NCBI RefSeq assembly: GCF_009857505.1
Contig: NZ_WWCP01000024.1
Location: 23,588-87,587 of the forward strand
DNA length: 64,000 nucleotides
Direction of reading: 5' to 3'
From: Duganella lactea
Lineage (GTDB): Bacteria > Pseudomonadota > Gammaproteobacteria > Burkholderiales > Burkholderiaceae_D
Under the pieces are notes generated by a model, which worked only from the letters and a program-made list of their open reading frames with translations, did no database searches and was not told the origin of the DNA. Numbering within the stretch: the first letter of the stretch is position 1; each line of letters starts with the position of its first letter. The translations under genes were made by a program, and so were the position numbers. Shown here one piece after another: positions 1 to 8,815 of the stretch.

Positions 1-1
1 C

Positions 2-2401
2 CTCGACGCGCTGCCGATCCCGAGCTGGCTGCCGCTGCTGTCCAAACTGTTCGCGCTGATCGGCCTGCAGGCGCTGCTGATGCTGGTGGTGATGCTGACC
101 GGCATGGCGGTGCAGATCTTCCAGGGCTACTTCCTGCTCGAACCGGGGCTGTATCTGTACCACCTGTTCCTGCTGCAAATGCCGGGCTACGCGCTGACGG
201 CGGTGCTGGCGATCGCGCTGCAAGTGGTGATCAACCAGCGCTACCTGGCCTATTTCGCGATGATCGTCTACCACCTGATCAGCGTAATGGCCGGCACGGT
301 CAGGTTGGACAATCCGATGCTGGTGTACGGCAACATCCCCGGCATCGTCTACTCGGCGATGAACGGCTACGGCCACTTCCTGGCGCGCCAGCGCTGGTAC
401 GAGGCCTACTGGGGCGGCGCGGCGCTGCTGCTGATCGTGCTGTCGCTGCTGTTCTGGGCGCGCGGCACCAACGACGGCTGGCGCCAGCGGCTGCAACTGG
501 CGCGCCACGCGCTGACGCCGCCGGTGCTGAGCGCCATCGCGGCCGGCCTGCTGCTGTTCGTCGGCGCCGGCGGCGTGCTGCTCTACAACCAGCAAGTGGC
601 CCACAGCTACCAATCGAATTATCAGAAGGAAGCCGAAAAAGCCGACTACGAGCGCCAGTACAAGCAATACGCCGCCGTGCCGCAGCCGCGCATCACCGAC
701 GTCAAAATGAACGTCGAGATCTGGCCGGCGCAGCGCACGCTGCTGGTCAAGGGCCGCTACCTGCTGCGGAACAAGGGCACACGGCCGGTCAGCGACATCC
801 TCGTCACACAGGACAACATGGTGTCGCAGTACAGCGTGCGCTTCGACCAGCCGGTGCGGGACGGCCTCAAGGACAGCGTACTGGGCTTCTACAGCTACAA
901 GCTGAGCAAGCCGCTGGCGCCGGGCGCGCAACTAAGCATGGAGTTTGAACTGCGCTACGCACCACAAGGCATCCTCGGCCTCGGCCGCGACACCCCGGTG
1001 CTCGCCAACGGCACCTTCTTCAACAACGGCATCATGCCGCACATCGGCTACCAGACCGACTGGGAACTGAGCGACGCGCGCGACCGCCGGAAGCACCAGC
1101 TGGCGGCGCGCGAGCGCATGCTGCCGCGCGACGATCCGGCCGGCCTGGCCAACAACGGCGTCGGCAACGACGCCGACTGGATCAGCTTTGACGCCACCGT
1201 CGGCACCAGCGGCGACCAGACCGCGATCGCGCCGGGCATGCTGGTCAAGGACTGGAGCAGCAAGGGCCGCCGCTACTTCCACTACAAGATGGAACAGCCG
1301 ATGCTGAACATGTACGCCTTCCAGTCGGCGCGCTATCTGGTCAAGCGCGACTGGTGGCAGGACGTCGGCATCGAGCTGTACTACCATCCGGGCCACGAAT
1401 ACAATCTGGAGCGGATGGACAAAGGCATCAAGGAAGCGCTGGACTACTACAGCCGCAACTTCGGGCCGTACCAGCACAAGCTGGTGCGCATCGTTGAATT
1501 CCCGCGCTACCAGCAGTTCGCGCAATCGTACCCGAACACCATCCCGTACTCGGAGTCGGTGGGCTTCATCGCCAAGGTCAACGACAAGAACCCGAAAGAC
1601 ATCGACTACCCGTTCTACATCACCGCGCACGAAGTGGCGCACCAATGGTGGGGACATCAGCTGGTGGGCGGCAACACGCGCGGCGGCACGGTGCTAAGCG
1701 AAACGCTGGCCGAATACTCGGCGCTGATGGTTATGAAGAAAAACTTCGGCGCCGGCAAAATGCGCCGCTTCCTGCACTACGACCTGGACCAGTATCTGCT
1801 CGGCCGCGCGCTGGAGCGCAAGAAAGAGCTGCCGCTGGCCGACAATGAAAACCAGAACTACATCCAGTACCGCAAGGGCAGCCTGGCGATGTACCAGTTG
1901 CAGGACATGCTGGGCGAAGACAAGGTCAACGCGGCGCTGAAAGACATGCTGGCACAATACGGTCGCCAGTCCGGTCCCTATCCGAGCGTCAACGTGCTGG
2001 TGGACGCGCTGCGCAAGGTGACGCCGGCCGACCAGGCCTACCTGATCGACGACCTGTTCAACCACATCGTCCTGTACGAAAACCACGCCACGACGGCGAC
2101 CGCGCGCAGGCTCAGCGATGGCAGGTACGAAGTCAGCTTCACGGTCAGCGCCGCCAAAGTACGGGCCGGCGAGCAAGGCGAGGAGAAAGACGTGCCGCTG
2201 CGCGACTGGATCGACATCGGCGTCGACGACAAAGACGGCAACAGCCTGCTACGCGAGCGCAAGCTGATCGCGCAAAAAGACAACCGCTACACGGTGATCG
2301 TCAACGGCCGCCCGGCCAAAGCCGGCATCGACCCGGACAACAAGCTGATCGACCGCAAGCCCGACGACAACATGGTCAACGTCGAACTGCAACCCCAATA
2401 A
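2..2401 (+). CDS. ABC-2 permease / M1 family aminopeptidase fusion, 3' part
   Basis: The reading frame is open from base 2, so the gene starts left of the window and its N-terminus is missing; the first ATG inside (base 80) is probably not the start. The visible part begins with hydrophobic membrane helices (to about base 600), then a soluble domain with the zinc motif HEVAHQWW (first His codon 1628-1630) and a downstream SETLAEY segment whose Glu should be the third zinc ligand, followed by an M1-type helical C-terminus. Known relatives couple an ABC-2 type permease to an M1 peptidase in one chain, usually next to an ABC ATPase gene, which would lie outside the window. The natural substrate is not known to me. 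It ends just before a large hairpin shared with convergent topB. Confidence 0.85.
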   Translation, partial: LDALPIPSWLPLLSKLFALIGLQALLMLVVMLTGMAVQIFQGYFLLEPGLYLYHLFLLQMPGYALTAVLAIALQVVINQRYLAYFAMIVYHLISVMAGTVRLDNPMLVYGNIPGIVYSAMNGYGHFLARQRWYEAYWGGAALLLIVLSLLFWARGTNDGWRQRLQLARHALTPPVLSAIAAGLLLFVGAGGVLLYNQQVAHSYQSNYQKEAEKADYERQYKQYAAVPQPRITDVKMNVEIWPAQRTLLVKGRYLLRNKGTRPVSDILVTQDNMVSQYSVRFDQPVRDGLKDSVLGFYSYKLSKPLAPGAQLSMEFELRYAPQGILGLGRDTPVLANGTFFNNGIMPHIGYQTDWELSDARDRRKHQLAARERMLPRDDPAGLANNGVGNDADWISFDATVGTSGDQTAIAPGMLVKDWSSKGRRYFHYKMEQPMLNMYAFQSARYLVKRDWWQDVGIELYYHPGHEYNLERMDKGIKEALDYYSRNFGPYQHKLVRIVEFPRYQQFAQSYPNTIPYSESVGFIAKVNDKNPKDIDYPFYITAHEVAHQWWGHQLVGGNTRGGTVLSETLAEYSALMVMKKNFGAGKMRRFLHYDLDQYLLGRALERKKELPLADNENQNYIQYRKGSLAMYQLQDMLGEDKVNAALKDMLAQYGRQSGPYPSVNVLVDALRKVTPADQAYLIDDLFNHIVLYENHATTATARRLSDGRYEVSFTVSAAKVRAGEQGEEKDVPLRDWIDIGVDDKDGNSLLRERKLIAQKDNRYTVIVNGRPAKAGIDPDNKLIDRKPDDNMVNVELQPQ

Positions 2402-2404
2402 AAA

Positions 2405-2483
2405 CGGTGTCAGGTCTGACAAAAGCACACGGGCTCAACTGCTACGCAGTTGAGCCCGTGTGCTTTTGTCAGACCTGACACCG
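2405..2483. terminator. 79-nt near-perfect hairpin between convergent genes, likely bidirectional terminator
   Basis: Two 38-nt arms (2405-2442 and 2446-2483) are exact reverse complements around a 3-nt TAC loop. Runs of A before and T after (AAAA at 2401-2404, TTTT at 2486-2489) give U-tracts in both directions. Each arm contains a nested near-palindrome, TGTCAGGTCTGACA, and an AAAAGCACACGGG segment. It fills the whole gap between the peptidase stop and the topB stop, so termination from both sides is the simplest reading. The arms are much longer than an ordinary terminator needs. Confidence 0.8.
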
Positions 2484-2487
2484 GGTT

Positions 2488-5133
2488 TTACTTGGCCGCG
2501 GCTTTCTTCGCTGCCGGTTTCTTGGCCGCTGGCTTTTTGAGCGCCGCCGGCTTTTTGGCCGCCGCGGCTTTTTTCACCGGCGCTTTTTTCTGTTCCGCCG
2601 CGCCCTCTTCCGCTGTCTCGGCGGCTGCGGCTTTGCCCTTGGCCGGCGCTTTGGCCTTGCGCTCTTCGAACTCGAAGCTGATCTTGCCGTCCTTGCCCTT
2701 CACCAGGAAGGCCTTGAACGGCCGGCGCGTGCGCTGCGAAACAAAGCCCGGCAGCAGATCGGTCTTGCCTTCGTTGAGCAGCTTGGCCATCTGCTCTGGC
2801 AGGATTTCCTGCTGCAGGATGATGCGGCCGCTGCGGAAGTCGCAGGTCTTCGGTTTCGCCACGCTGTGCTCGCACACATAGGCCAACCCCATCTCATACA
2901 CACCGCCGTTGCACTTGGGGCATGGGCCGAGCGCCGTCTGGCCGCTGAAGTCGACCGGCTCGGCATCTTCCGCATCGTCGTTCTGGCCGAAGTCGAACTC
3001 CAGCTTGAAGTTCTTGATCTCTTCGTCCTTGACGATGCGCAGGATGGCGGCGAACGGACGCCCCATCTTCGAGCGGAACCCTTGCAGCGGGCCGATGGTG
3101 CGGTCGCGCAGCAGTTGTTCCACTTCGTCGATTTCAAACTGGCGCCCGCCCGGCGTTTTGCTCATCGAGAATTCGCACTTGGTGCAGGCGAAGCGGCGAT
3201 AATTTTCCTTCACCACGCTGCCACAGTTCGGGCACGGCGCGGTCAGCGTCGCGTACTCGCCCGGAATCGTGTCGTTGTTGTATTCCTTGGCGCGCTTGAC
3301 GATCACTTGCGTCATCTGCGCGATCTCGCGCATGAATTCGTCACGTGAAATCTTGCCCTTTTCCATCTGCGACAGCTTGTATTCCCACTCGCCGGTCAGC
3401 TCGGGCGCGGTCAGTTCGTTGACGCCCAGGCCGCGCAGCAGCGTCATCAGCTGGAACGCCTTGGCGGTCGGCATCAGCTCGCGGCCCTCGCGCAGCAGAT
3501 ACTTTTCACTCAGCAAGCCTTCGATCGTGGCGGCGCGCGTCGCCGGCGTGCCCAGGCCCTTGCCGGCCATGGCGTCGCGCAGCTCGTCGTCTTCCACCAG
3601 CTTGCCGGCGCCTTCCATGGCCGACAGCAACGTCGCCTCGGTGTAGCGCGCCGGCGGCTTGGTCACCAGGCCGTTGGCGTCGACCTTGTCGGTCAGTACC
3701 TTCTCGCCCTTGGCGACCGGCACCAGGCTCTTGTTGCTGCCTTCTTTTTCCTTGTCGTCGCCGTCGGCTTCCTTGCCGTAGATCGCCAGCCAGCCCGGAT
3801 TGGTCATCACCTTGCCTTCGGTCTTGAAGGTGTGGCCCGACACTTCGGTAAAGCGGGTGGTGACCTGGAACTCGGCGGCCGGGAAGAACACCGCCATGAA
3901 GCGGCGCGTCACCAGGTCGTACAGTTTCTGTTCCGGCTCGGACAGGTTTTTCGGCGCGATCGGCGTCGGGATGATGGCGAAGTGGTCCGAGATCTTGGTG
4001 TTGTCGAAGATGCGCTTGTTCGGCTTGACCCAGCCCTTGTCCAGGATCTGCTTGGCGAACTGGTGGTAGTTGTTGTTCTCCTTCACCGAGTCGAGCGTCT
4101 GCTTGACGGTGTCCAGATAATCTTCCGGCAGATGGCGCGAATCGGTCCGCGGGTAAGTCAGCACCTTGTGCTTTTCGTACAGCGCCTGCGCCAGGCCCAG
4201 CGTGTTCTTGGCCGAGAAGCCGAAGCGCGAGTTGGCCTCGCGCTGCAGGCTGGTCAGGTCGAACAGGCCCGGCGCCATCGAGGTGGTCGGCTTGGATTCC
4301 TCGGTGACGTTGCCCTGCTTGCCGCGCACGGCCAGCGCGATGGAGTCGGCCGCGGCCTTGCTCCACAGGCGCTCGGCGCGCTTCTCGGGATCGGTTTCGT
4401 CCTTCTTGAACTTGGTGTCCAGCCAGCGGCCTTCGTAGACGCCGGCCGCGCAAACGAACTCGGCGCGCACTTCCCAGTAATCGCGCGGCTTGAACTTGCG
4501 GATTTTTTCTTCGCGCTCGACCACGATCGACAGCGTCGGCGTCTGCACCCGGCCGACGGTGGTCAGGTAGAAGCCGCCCTCTTTCGAGTTGAACGCGGTC
4601 ATGGCGCGGGTGCCGTTGATGCCGATCAGCCAGTCCGCTTCCGAGCGGCAACGGGCGGCGTCGGCCAGCGGCAGCATCTCGTCGTCCGAGCGCAGGTGGG
4701 CGAAGCCGTCGCGGATCGCGGCCGGCGTCATCGACTGCAGCCACAGCCGCTTGACCGGCTGCTTGGCCTTGGCGTTCTGCGCGATCAGACGGAAAATCAG
4801 TTCTCCCTCGCGGCCCGCGTCACAGGCGTTGATCAGGGTGGTGACGTCTTTACGCTTGATCAGCTTGTTCAGCACCTTGAGCCGCGCCTCGGTCTTGGCG
4901 ATCGGGTTGAGCGCGAAGTACGGCGGGATCATCGGCAGGTGCGCGAAGCTCCATTTGCCGCGCTTGACGTCATGTTCTTCCGGGACGGCGATTTCCAGCA
5001 GGTGACCGACGGCGGAGGACAACACGTACTCGTCGGATTCAAAGTACTCATCGTGCTTGGTAAAGCCGCCCAGCGTCTTCGCGATGTCGTTCGCGACAGA
5101 TGGCTTCTCGGCGATGATGAGGGTTTTGCTCAT
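2488..5133 (-). CDS. topB: DNA topoisomerase III
   Basis: Type IA topoisomerase of 881 aa that passes single strands and decatenates DNA. The Toprim domain is N-terminal (IIAEKPSVA at residues 6-14, DAGREGE at 105-111). The catalytic tyrosine is Tyr327 in LTYPRTDSR. The C-terminal third holds Cys-rich zinc-ribbon-like segments (CPNCGS...CTKC near 615-640 and CPKC...C near 740-770) and ends in about 40 residues made almost only of Lys, Ala and Pro. E. coli TopB is about 650 aa, so the extra length is these C-terminal parts. About 200 bases upstream separate it from smg and should hold its promoter; this order (dprA, smg, topB on one strand) is usual in Burkholderiales. Confidence 0.95.
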   Translation of the reverse strand: MSKTLIIAEKPSVANDIAKTLGGFTKHDEYFESDEYVLSSAVGHLLEIAVPEEHDVKRGKWSFAHLPMIPPYFALNPIAKTEARLKVLNKLIKRKDVTTLINACDAGREGELIFRLIAQNAKAKQPVKRLWLQSMTPAAIRDGFAHLRSDDEMLPLADAARCRSEADWLIGINGTRAMTAFNSKEGGFYLTTVGRVQTPTLSIVVEREEKIRKFKPRDYWEVRAEFVCAAGVYEGRWLDTKFKKDETDPEKRAERLWSKAAADSIALAVRGKQGNVTEESKPTTSMAPGLFDLTSLQREANSRFGFSAKNTLGLAQALYEKHKVLTYPRTDSRHLPEDYLDTVKQTLDSVKENNNYHQFAKQILDKGWVKPNKRIFDNTKISDHFAIIPTPIAPKNLSEPEQKLYDLVTRRFMAVFFPAAEFQVTTRFTEVSGHTFKTEGKVMTNPGWLAIYGKEADGDDKEKEGSNKSLVPVAKGEKVLTDKVDANGLVTKPPARYTEATLLSAMEGAGKLVEDDELRDAMAGKGLGTPATRAATIEGLLSEKYLLREGRELMPTAKAFQLMTLLRGLGVNELTAPELTGEWEYKLSQMEKGKISRDEFMREIAQMTQVIVKRAKEYNNDTIPGEYATLTAPCPNCGSVVKENYRRFACTKCEFSMSKTPGGRQFEIDEVEQLLRDRTIGPLQGFRSKMGRPFAAILRIVKDEEIKNFKLEFDFGQNDDAEDAEPVDFSGQTALGPCPKCNGGVYEMGLAYVCEHSVAKPKTCDFRSGRIILQQEILPEQMAKLLNEGKTDLLPGFVSQRTRRPFKAFLVKGKDGKISFEFEERKAKAPAKGKAAAAETAEEGAAEQKKAPVKKAAAAKKPAALKKPAAKKPAAKKAAAK

Positions 5134-5330
5134 ATTTTAGTATCTCGTTTGTAACACTTTGAGGGAATAGCATGCGCATCATACATGCATAGCGCGGCTC
5201 GCTGCACGTTTCTGTCACAGTCTTATCAAAGCGCAAATAATAAGCGCAGAGCCGTGAGCACCGCAAGCCGGCACGCGGAACACGCCGATTATGGCGGCAC
5301 TTGTTGCACTCTGGGAATTTTTTGCGGCGA

Positions 5331-5795
5331 TCAATGCAACAGGCGCGGCGCCTGGTCTTCGTCCGAGCCGAACAGGTCGTCGAACATCAGCGCGTCCGGT
5401 TCCTTGCCCTGGCTCCACAGCAGCATCAGCACGATGACCTTGAGCTTGCCCAGCGACACCGGCATCTCGTCCAGCGCCAGCGCGCGCTCGATGACGATCT
5501 CACGTTGCAGCGGCGACAACACCTTGGCCGATTCGAGGAACTGGATGAAGCCGATGGCCGGCGCGCCCAGGATGTCCTGCTCTTCTTCCACGTAGAAACG
5601 GGTGCCGGTGGAGGCGGCCGTCAGCGCGTGCTCGACACCGGCCATGGCGGTCAGGTCGGTCAGCCACACCAGCGCCTCGGAAATCTCGACGTCGTCGAAG
5701 CCGACGGCCGACAGTTTCTTGGCCAATGCGGCCGGTTCCGGACAGGCATCGGGGCGGTAATAGGTCTCGTAGAGATAAACAAGGACGTCGAACAT
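5331..5795 (-). CDS. smg: Smg family protein (DUF494)
   Basis: A 154-aa soluble protein starting MFDVLVYLYETYY, which I recognise as the Smg/DUF494 family. These small helical proteins are nearly always encoded beside dprA and topA/topB in beta- and gammaproteobacteria, as here. Their biochemical role is not established. It lies 73 bases downstream of dprA on the same strand and is probably co-transcribed with it. No catalytic motif or membrane segment is visible. Confidence 0.9.
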   Translation of the reverse strand: MFDVLVYLYETYYRPDACPEPAALAKKLSAVGFDDVEISEALVWLTDLTAMAGVEHALTAASTGTRFYVEEEQDILGAPAIGFIQFLESAKVLSPLQREIVIERALALDEMPVSLGKLKVIVLMLLWSQGKEPDALMFDDLFGSDEDQAPRLLH

Positions 5796-5843
5796 GGCGC
5801 TACTCTATCAGTTAAAACGAATTCAATACAAGTGCAGCTCTGC

Positions 5844-5871
5844 GGTTCAACCCAGGTTCAACCCAGGTTCA
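5844..5871. repeat. 11-bp tandem repeat GGTTCAACCCA, about 2.5 copies
   Basis: Units at 5844-5854 and 5855-5865 are identical, followed by a partial GGTTCA at 5866-5871. The last copy contains the dprA stop codon (TCA at 5869-5871 read on the minus strand), so each unit places another TGA in the minus-strand transcript just after dprA. It probably arose by slipped-strand duplication. Confidence 0.7.
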
Positions 5872-6999
5872 GCCACTGAGCCGCTGAAACATGCCTCCTG
5901 GCAAACGTTCCAGCAGCCCGGCAAGCTCCAGCGCCAGCAACTGCCCCTGCAACTCGCCCGGCGCCTGTCCCAGATGCACGGCCAGCCATTCGGCCCGCAC
6001 CGGATCGTCGCCCATCGCCGCCAGCACGCGGTCGACGAAACTGTCGTCCAGCGGGGCGCGCGTACCGGCCTCGCCATCGGCCAGCATTTGCATGGCGGAC
6101 AACACATCGGCGGCGGTTTCCACCAGTTTGGCGCCCTCGCGGATCAGTTGGTGGCAGCCTTTGGACAGGGTCGCATGAATCGAGCCGGGAACGGCGTACA
6201 CATCGCGCCCCTGCTCGATCGCCATCTCGGCGGTGATCAGCGAACCGGACTGCGCCGCCGCCTCGACCACCAGCACACCGCGCGCCAGTCCGCTGATGAT
6301 GCGGTTGCGGCGCGGAAAGTTGTCGCGCGACGGCGGCGTGCCCAGCGCGTATTCGCTGACGATGCAGCCCTCCTCGGCAATACGACGCGCCAGCGCGCCG
6401 TTGCGGGCGGGATAGATGCGGTCGATGCCGGTGCCCAGCACGGCGATGGTGCTGCCGGGGCCGTTCAAGCCGCCGCAGTGGGCGGCCGCGTCGATGCCCA
6501 GCGCCAGCCCGGAGACGATGGTCAGGCCGGCCTCGGACAGCGCCTGCGCCATGTGCTCAGCGTTCAGCACGCCCTGGCGGCTGGCGTTGCGCGAGCCGAC
6601 CACCGCCACCGAGCGCCGCGGCAGCAGCTCGGCCCGGCCCTTGAGATACAGCAGCAGCGGCGCGGCGGTGATATTGCGCAGGTATTCGGGATAGGCGGCG
6701 TCGCCCCAGCACAGCAGGCGGTTGCCGGGCTGCTGCCGCCACGCCAGAATCGCGTCCAGCTCCGCCGCCAGGCCGGCGGGGGGCGCGGCCAGCAGCGCGG
6801 CGGCCTGGCGCGGCGTGGCCACGGCCAGCAGTTGCGCGCGGTCGGCGGCAAAAATGCCGGCCGGCGTGCCGAAGCGCTCCAGCAGCCTGTGCGCCGTCAG
6901 CAGGCCGACGCCGTCGGTCTGTTGCAGACGCAGCCAGTCCGCCAGCACGGGCAGCGTCACGTCAATGGGGGATTCCGTGGCCTGCACGGCGGGGCTCAC
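5869..6999 (-). CDS. dprA: DNA processing protein DprA
   Basis: A 376-aa member of the DprA/Smf family, which loads RecA on incoming single-stranded DNA during natural transformation. An N-terminal helical (SAM-like) region is followed by the Rossmann-like core with VAVVGSRNASRQG and SGLALGIDAAAH, and a C-terminal winged-helix-like part near 300-370. The start is a GTG at 6997-6999 that overlaps the TGA of the LysM gene by four bases (GTGA), so translation is probably coupled. Its presence is compatible with competence, but no other competence gene lies in the window. Confidence 0.93.
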   Translation of the reverse strand: MSPAVQATESPIDVTLPVLADWLRLQQTDGVGLLTAHRLLERFGTPAGIFAADRAQLLAVATPRQAAALLAAPPAGLAAELDAILAWRQQPGNRLLCWGDAAYPEYLRNITAAPLLLYLKGRAELLPRRSVAVVGSRNASRQGVLNAEHMAQALSEAGLTIVSGLALGIDAAAHCGGLNGPGSTIAVLGTGIDRIYPARNGALARRIAEEGCIVSEYALGTPPSRDNFPRRNRIISGLARGVLVVEAAAQSGSLITAEMAIEQGRDVYAVPGSIHATLSKGCHQLIREGAKLVETAADVLSAMQMLADGEAGTRAPLDDSFVDRVLAAMGDDPVRAEWLAVHLGQAPGELQGQLLALELAGLLERLPGGMFQRLSG

Positions 7000-8093
7000 T
7001 CCGGCGATCTGGCAACGTCGCCCACTGCCACCGGCGCCGTCGCCTGCATGATCAAGCCGTAGGAAATATGCTTGAACGTGCGGAAGATAAACAGGCTGCC
7101 CACCTCCTCGTCCGGCAGCCTGACCTGCTGCGCGCGCCCGAACCAGCCTTGCCCGGCCGTGGAATCGCGCACAGTCACTCCCGCATGGTACAGCCGCAAA
7201 ACGGCGCCGATATCGAGTCCGTCAAGCTTTCCGCGATTAATGCTGACGATCTGATGCTGTCCGGCGTGGTTGACGCCGCCGTAAATCGCCACCAGCCGCG
7301 CCTCGACCGGCCGCGCCGGCGGATGCGGCACGTAATTGCGCAGCGGCGTCGGCGGCACGGCGCGCAGCTGGTCGCCCTTGCCCATCTCCTGCGCGGCGCT
7401 GGCGACGGTGAAGGTATGCACGTCACCGCCGGCCGACGCCGAAGCCGCGGTCTGCAGCTTGAGCGTGCCTAAATAAAAGGCCTCGTGGCCGATGACCTCG
7501 CCGGTCAGCGGGTCCTTCAGCGGCGCGCCCGGGCGGAATACCTGGAACGCCGTGTTGCCGCCCAGCTCGCCACGCACATAGGCCTTGTCGCCCTTGCCGA
7601 GGAACACCCGGCCCTGCTGCGTGGCGACGATGCGCGGCGCGCCCGCCAGTTCATCCGCTTCAATAATCAGTGGCTGGGTCAGGAATGGCTCGATGGCGCC
7701 CGGCGGAATCGACGGCACGGCGTCCTGGCCCAGCGCCTCGGTGCGCACGCGCGGCGACAATGTCCGGGTGGCGGGCTCGTAAAGGCCGGGCGACAGCGGC
7801 CGCCCCAGCCGCAGCCGGCCGGCGGCGCGGTCGAGCCAGATCATCTGGCCCGGATAAATCCAGTGCGGGTTGGCGATTGCGTCGCGGTTCATGTCCCACA
7901 CGGTGGGCCAGCACCAGGGCTGGTGCAGAAACGCGCCGGCGATGTCCCACAAGGTATCGCCCTTGACGACCAGGTGCTGGTCCGGCGCATCGGGCCGGAA
8001 CGCGCACACCGTCGGGGCGGCGGAGGCCGCCGAGGCGGCGGCAAACAAGGCTGTCCATGCGAAGCGGGTACCGACTGTGCTAAAATTTTTCAT
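6996..8093 (-). CDS. Secreted LysM-domain protein
   Basis: About 365 aa starting at MKNFSTVG (8093); a longer reading to 8150 is less likely because the signal peptide begins here (hydrophobic core, cleavage near AASA/APT). One LysM domain follows (VVKGDTLWDIAGAFLHQPW to YPGQMIWL, about residues 40-90), suggesting peptidoglycan binding in the periplasm. The remaining 270 residues have no catalytic motif I recognise. It sits directly upstream of dprA and overlaps it by four bases, a conserved betaproteobacterial arrangement, and diverges from def. Confidence 0.85.
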   Translation of the reverse strand: MKNFSTVGTRFAWTALFAAASAASAAPTVCAFRPDAPDQHLVVKGDTLWDIAGAFLHQPWCWPTVWDMNRDAIANPHWIYPGQMIWLDRAAGRLRLGRPLSPGLYEPATRTLSPRVRTEALGQDAVPSIPPGAIEPFLTQPLIIEADELAGAPRIVATQQGRVFLGKGDKAYVRGELGGNTAFQVFRPGAPLKDPLTGEVIGHEAFYLGTLKLQTAASASAGGDVHTFTVASAAQEMGKGDQLRAVPPTPLRNYVPHPPARPVEARLVAIYGGVNHAGQHQIVSINRGKLDGLDIGAVLRLYHAGVTVRDSTAGQGWFGRAQQVRLPDEEVGSLFIFRTFKHISYGLIMQATAPVAVGDVARSPE

Positions 8094-8258
8094 AATAGAT
8101 CCAGTAAGTGCGCCGCAAGCCCACGGCAGCCGAGCAGTAAAGCTTGCCAAATTGAATCAAATTCTGCCCATAAACCCCTGAACTAGCAAGCGAAACCGCG
8201 CTGCCGCACCGGCGCGTGGTGGCATGGATGGGGCATTCACCGTTTTCACTTAGTTAAC

Positions 8259-8801
8259 ATGGCTATCTTAAATATTTTGCGTTACCCGGACCCGCGCCTG
8301 CACAAAGTTGCCGCGCCAGTCACCGTATTTGACGAGCGTCTGGCAAAGCTGGTCGCCGACATGGCCGAGACCATGTACGACGCGCCCGGCGTCGGCCTGG
8401 CCGCGTCCCAGGTGGACGTGCACGAACAAGTGGTGGTGATCGACATCACCGAGGAAAAGAACGCGCTGGTCGCCTACATCAATCCGGAGATCCTGTGGGC
8501 CAGCGACGACAAGCAGGTCTACGACGAAGGCTGCCTGTCGGTGCCCGGCATTTACGACGGCGTCGAGCGTCCGTCGAAAATCAAGGTGCGCGCCTACGAC
8601 GTCAAGGGCCAGCCGTTTGAAGTGGAAGCCGACGGCCTGCTGGCCGTGTGCATCCAGCACGAGATGGACCACCTGAAAGGCAAGGTCTTCGTCGAATACC
8701 TGTCGCCGCTGAAACGCAACCGCATCAAGGCCAAGTTGCAGAAGGAAGAACGCGGCATGCAGCGCGAAGCCCAGCTGCGCGCCCAGGGCCGCCGCTACTG
8801 A
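8259..8801 (+). CDS. def: Peptide deformylase
   Basis: Removes the N-formyl group from nascent proteins. All three family motifs are present: GVGLAASQ (44-51), EGCLSVP (90-96, metal ligand Cys92) and QHEMDHL (133-139, ligands His134 and His138 with catalytic Glu135). The length of 180 aa is typical. It forms a two-gene operon with fmt 14 bases downstream; the pair adds the formyl group to initiator tRNA and removes it from the product. The 165-base divergent gap from the LysM gene must contain its promoter. Confidence 0.97.
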   Translation: MAILNILRYPDPRLHKVAAPVTVFDERLAKLVADMAETMYDAPGVGLAASQVDVHEQVVVIDITEEKNALVAYINPEILWASDDKQVYDEGCLSVPGIYDGVERPSKIKVRAYDVKGQPFEVEADGLLAVCIQHEMDHLKGKVFVEYLSPLKRNRIKAKLQKEERGMQREAQLRAQGRRY

Positions 8802-8815
8802 TCGCCGGCCGCGCC

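Noticed and set aside
5844..5871. tRNA T-arm because of GGTTCAA
   Set aside because: The motif is part of an 11-base tandem repeat at the dprA stop, and no acceptor or anticodon stem can be formed around it.
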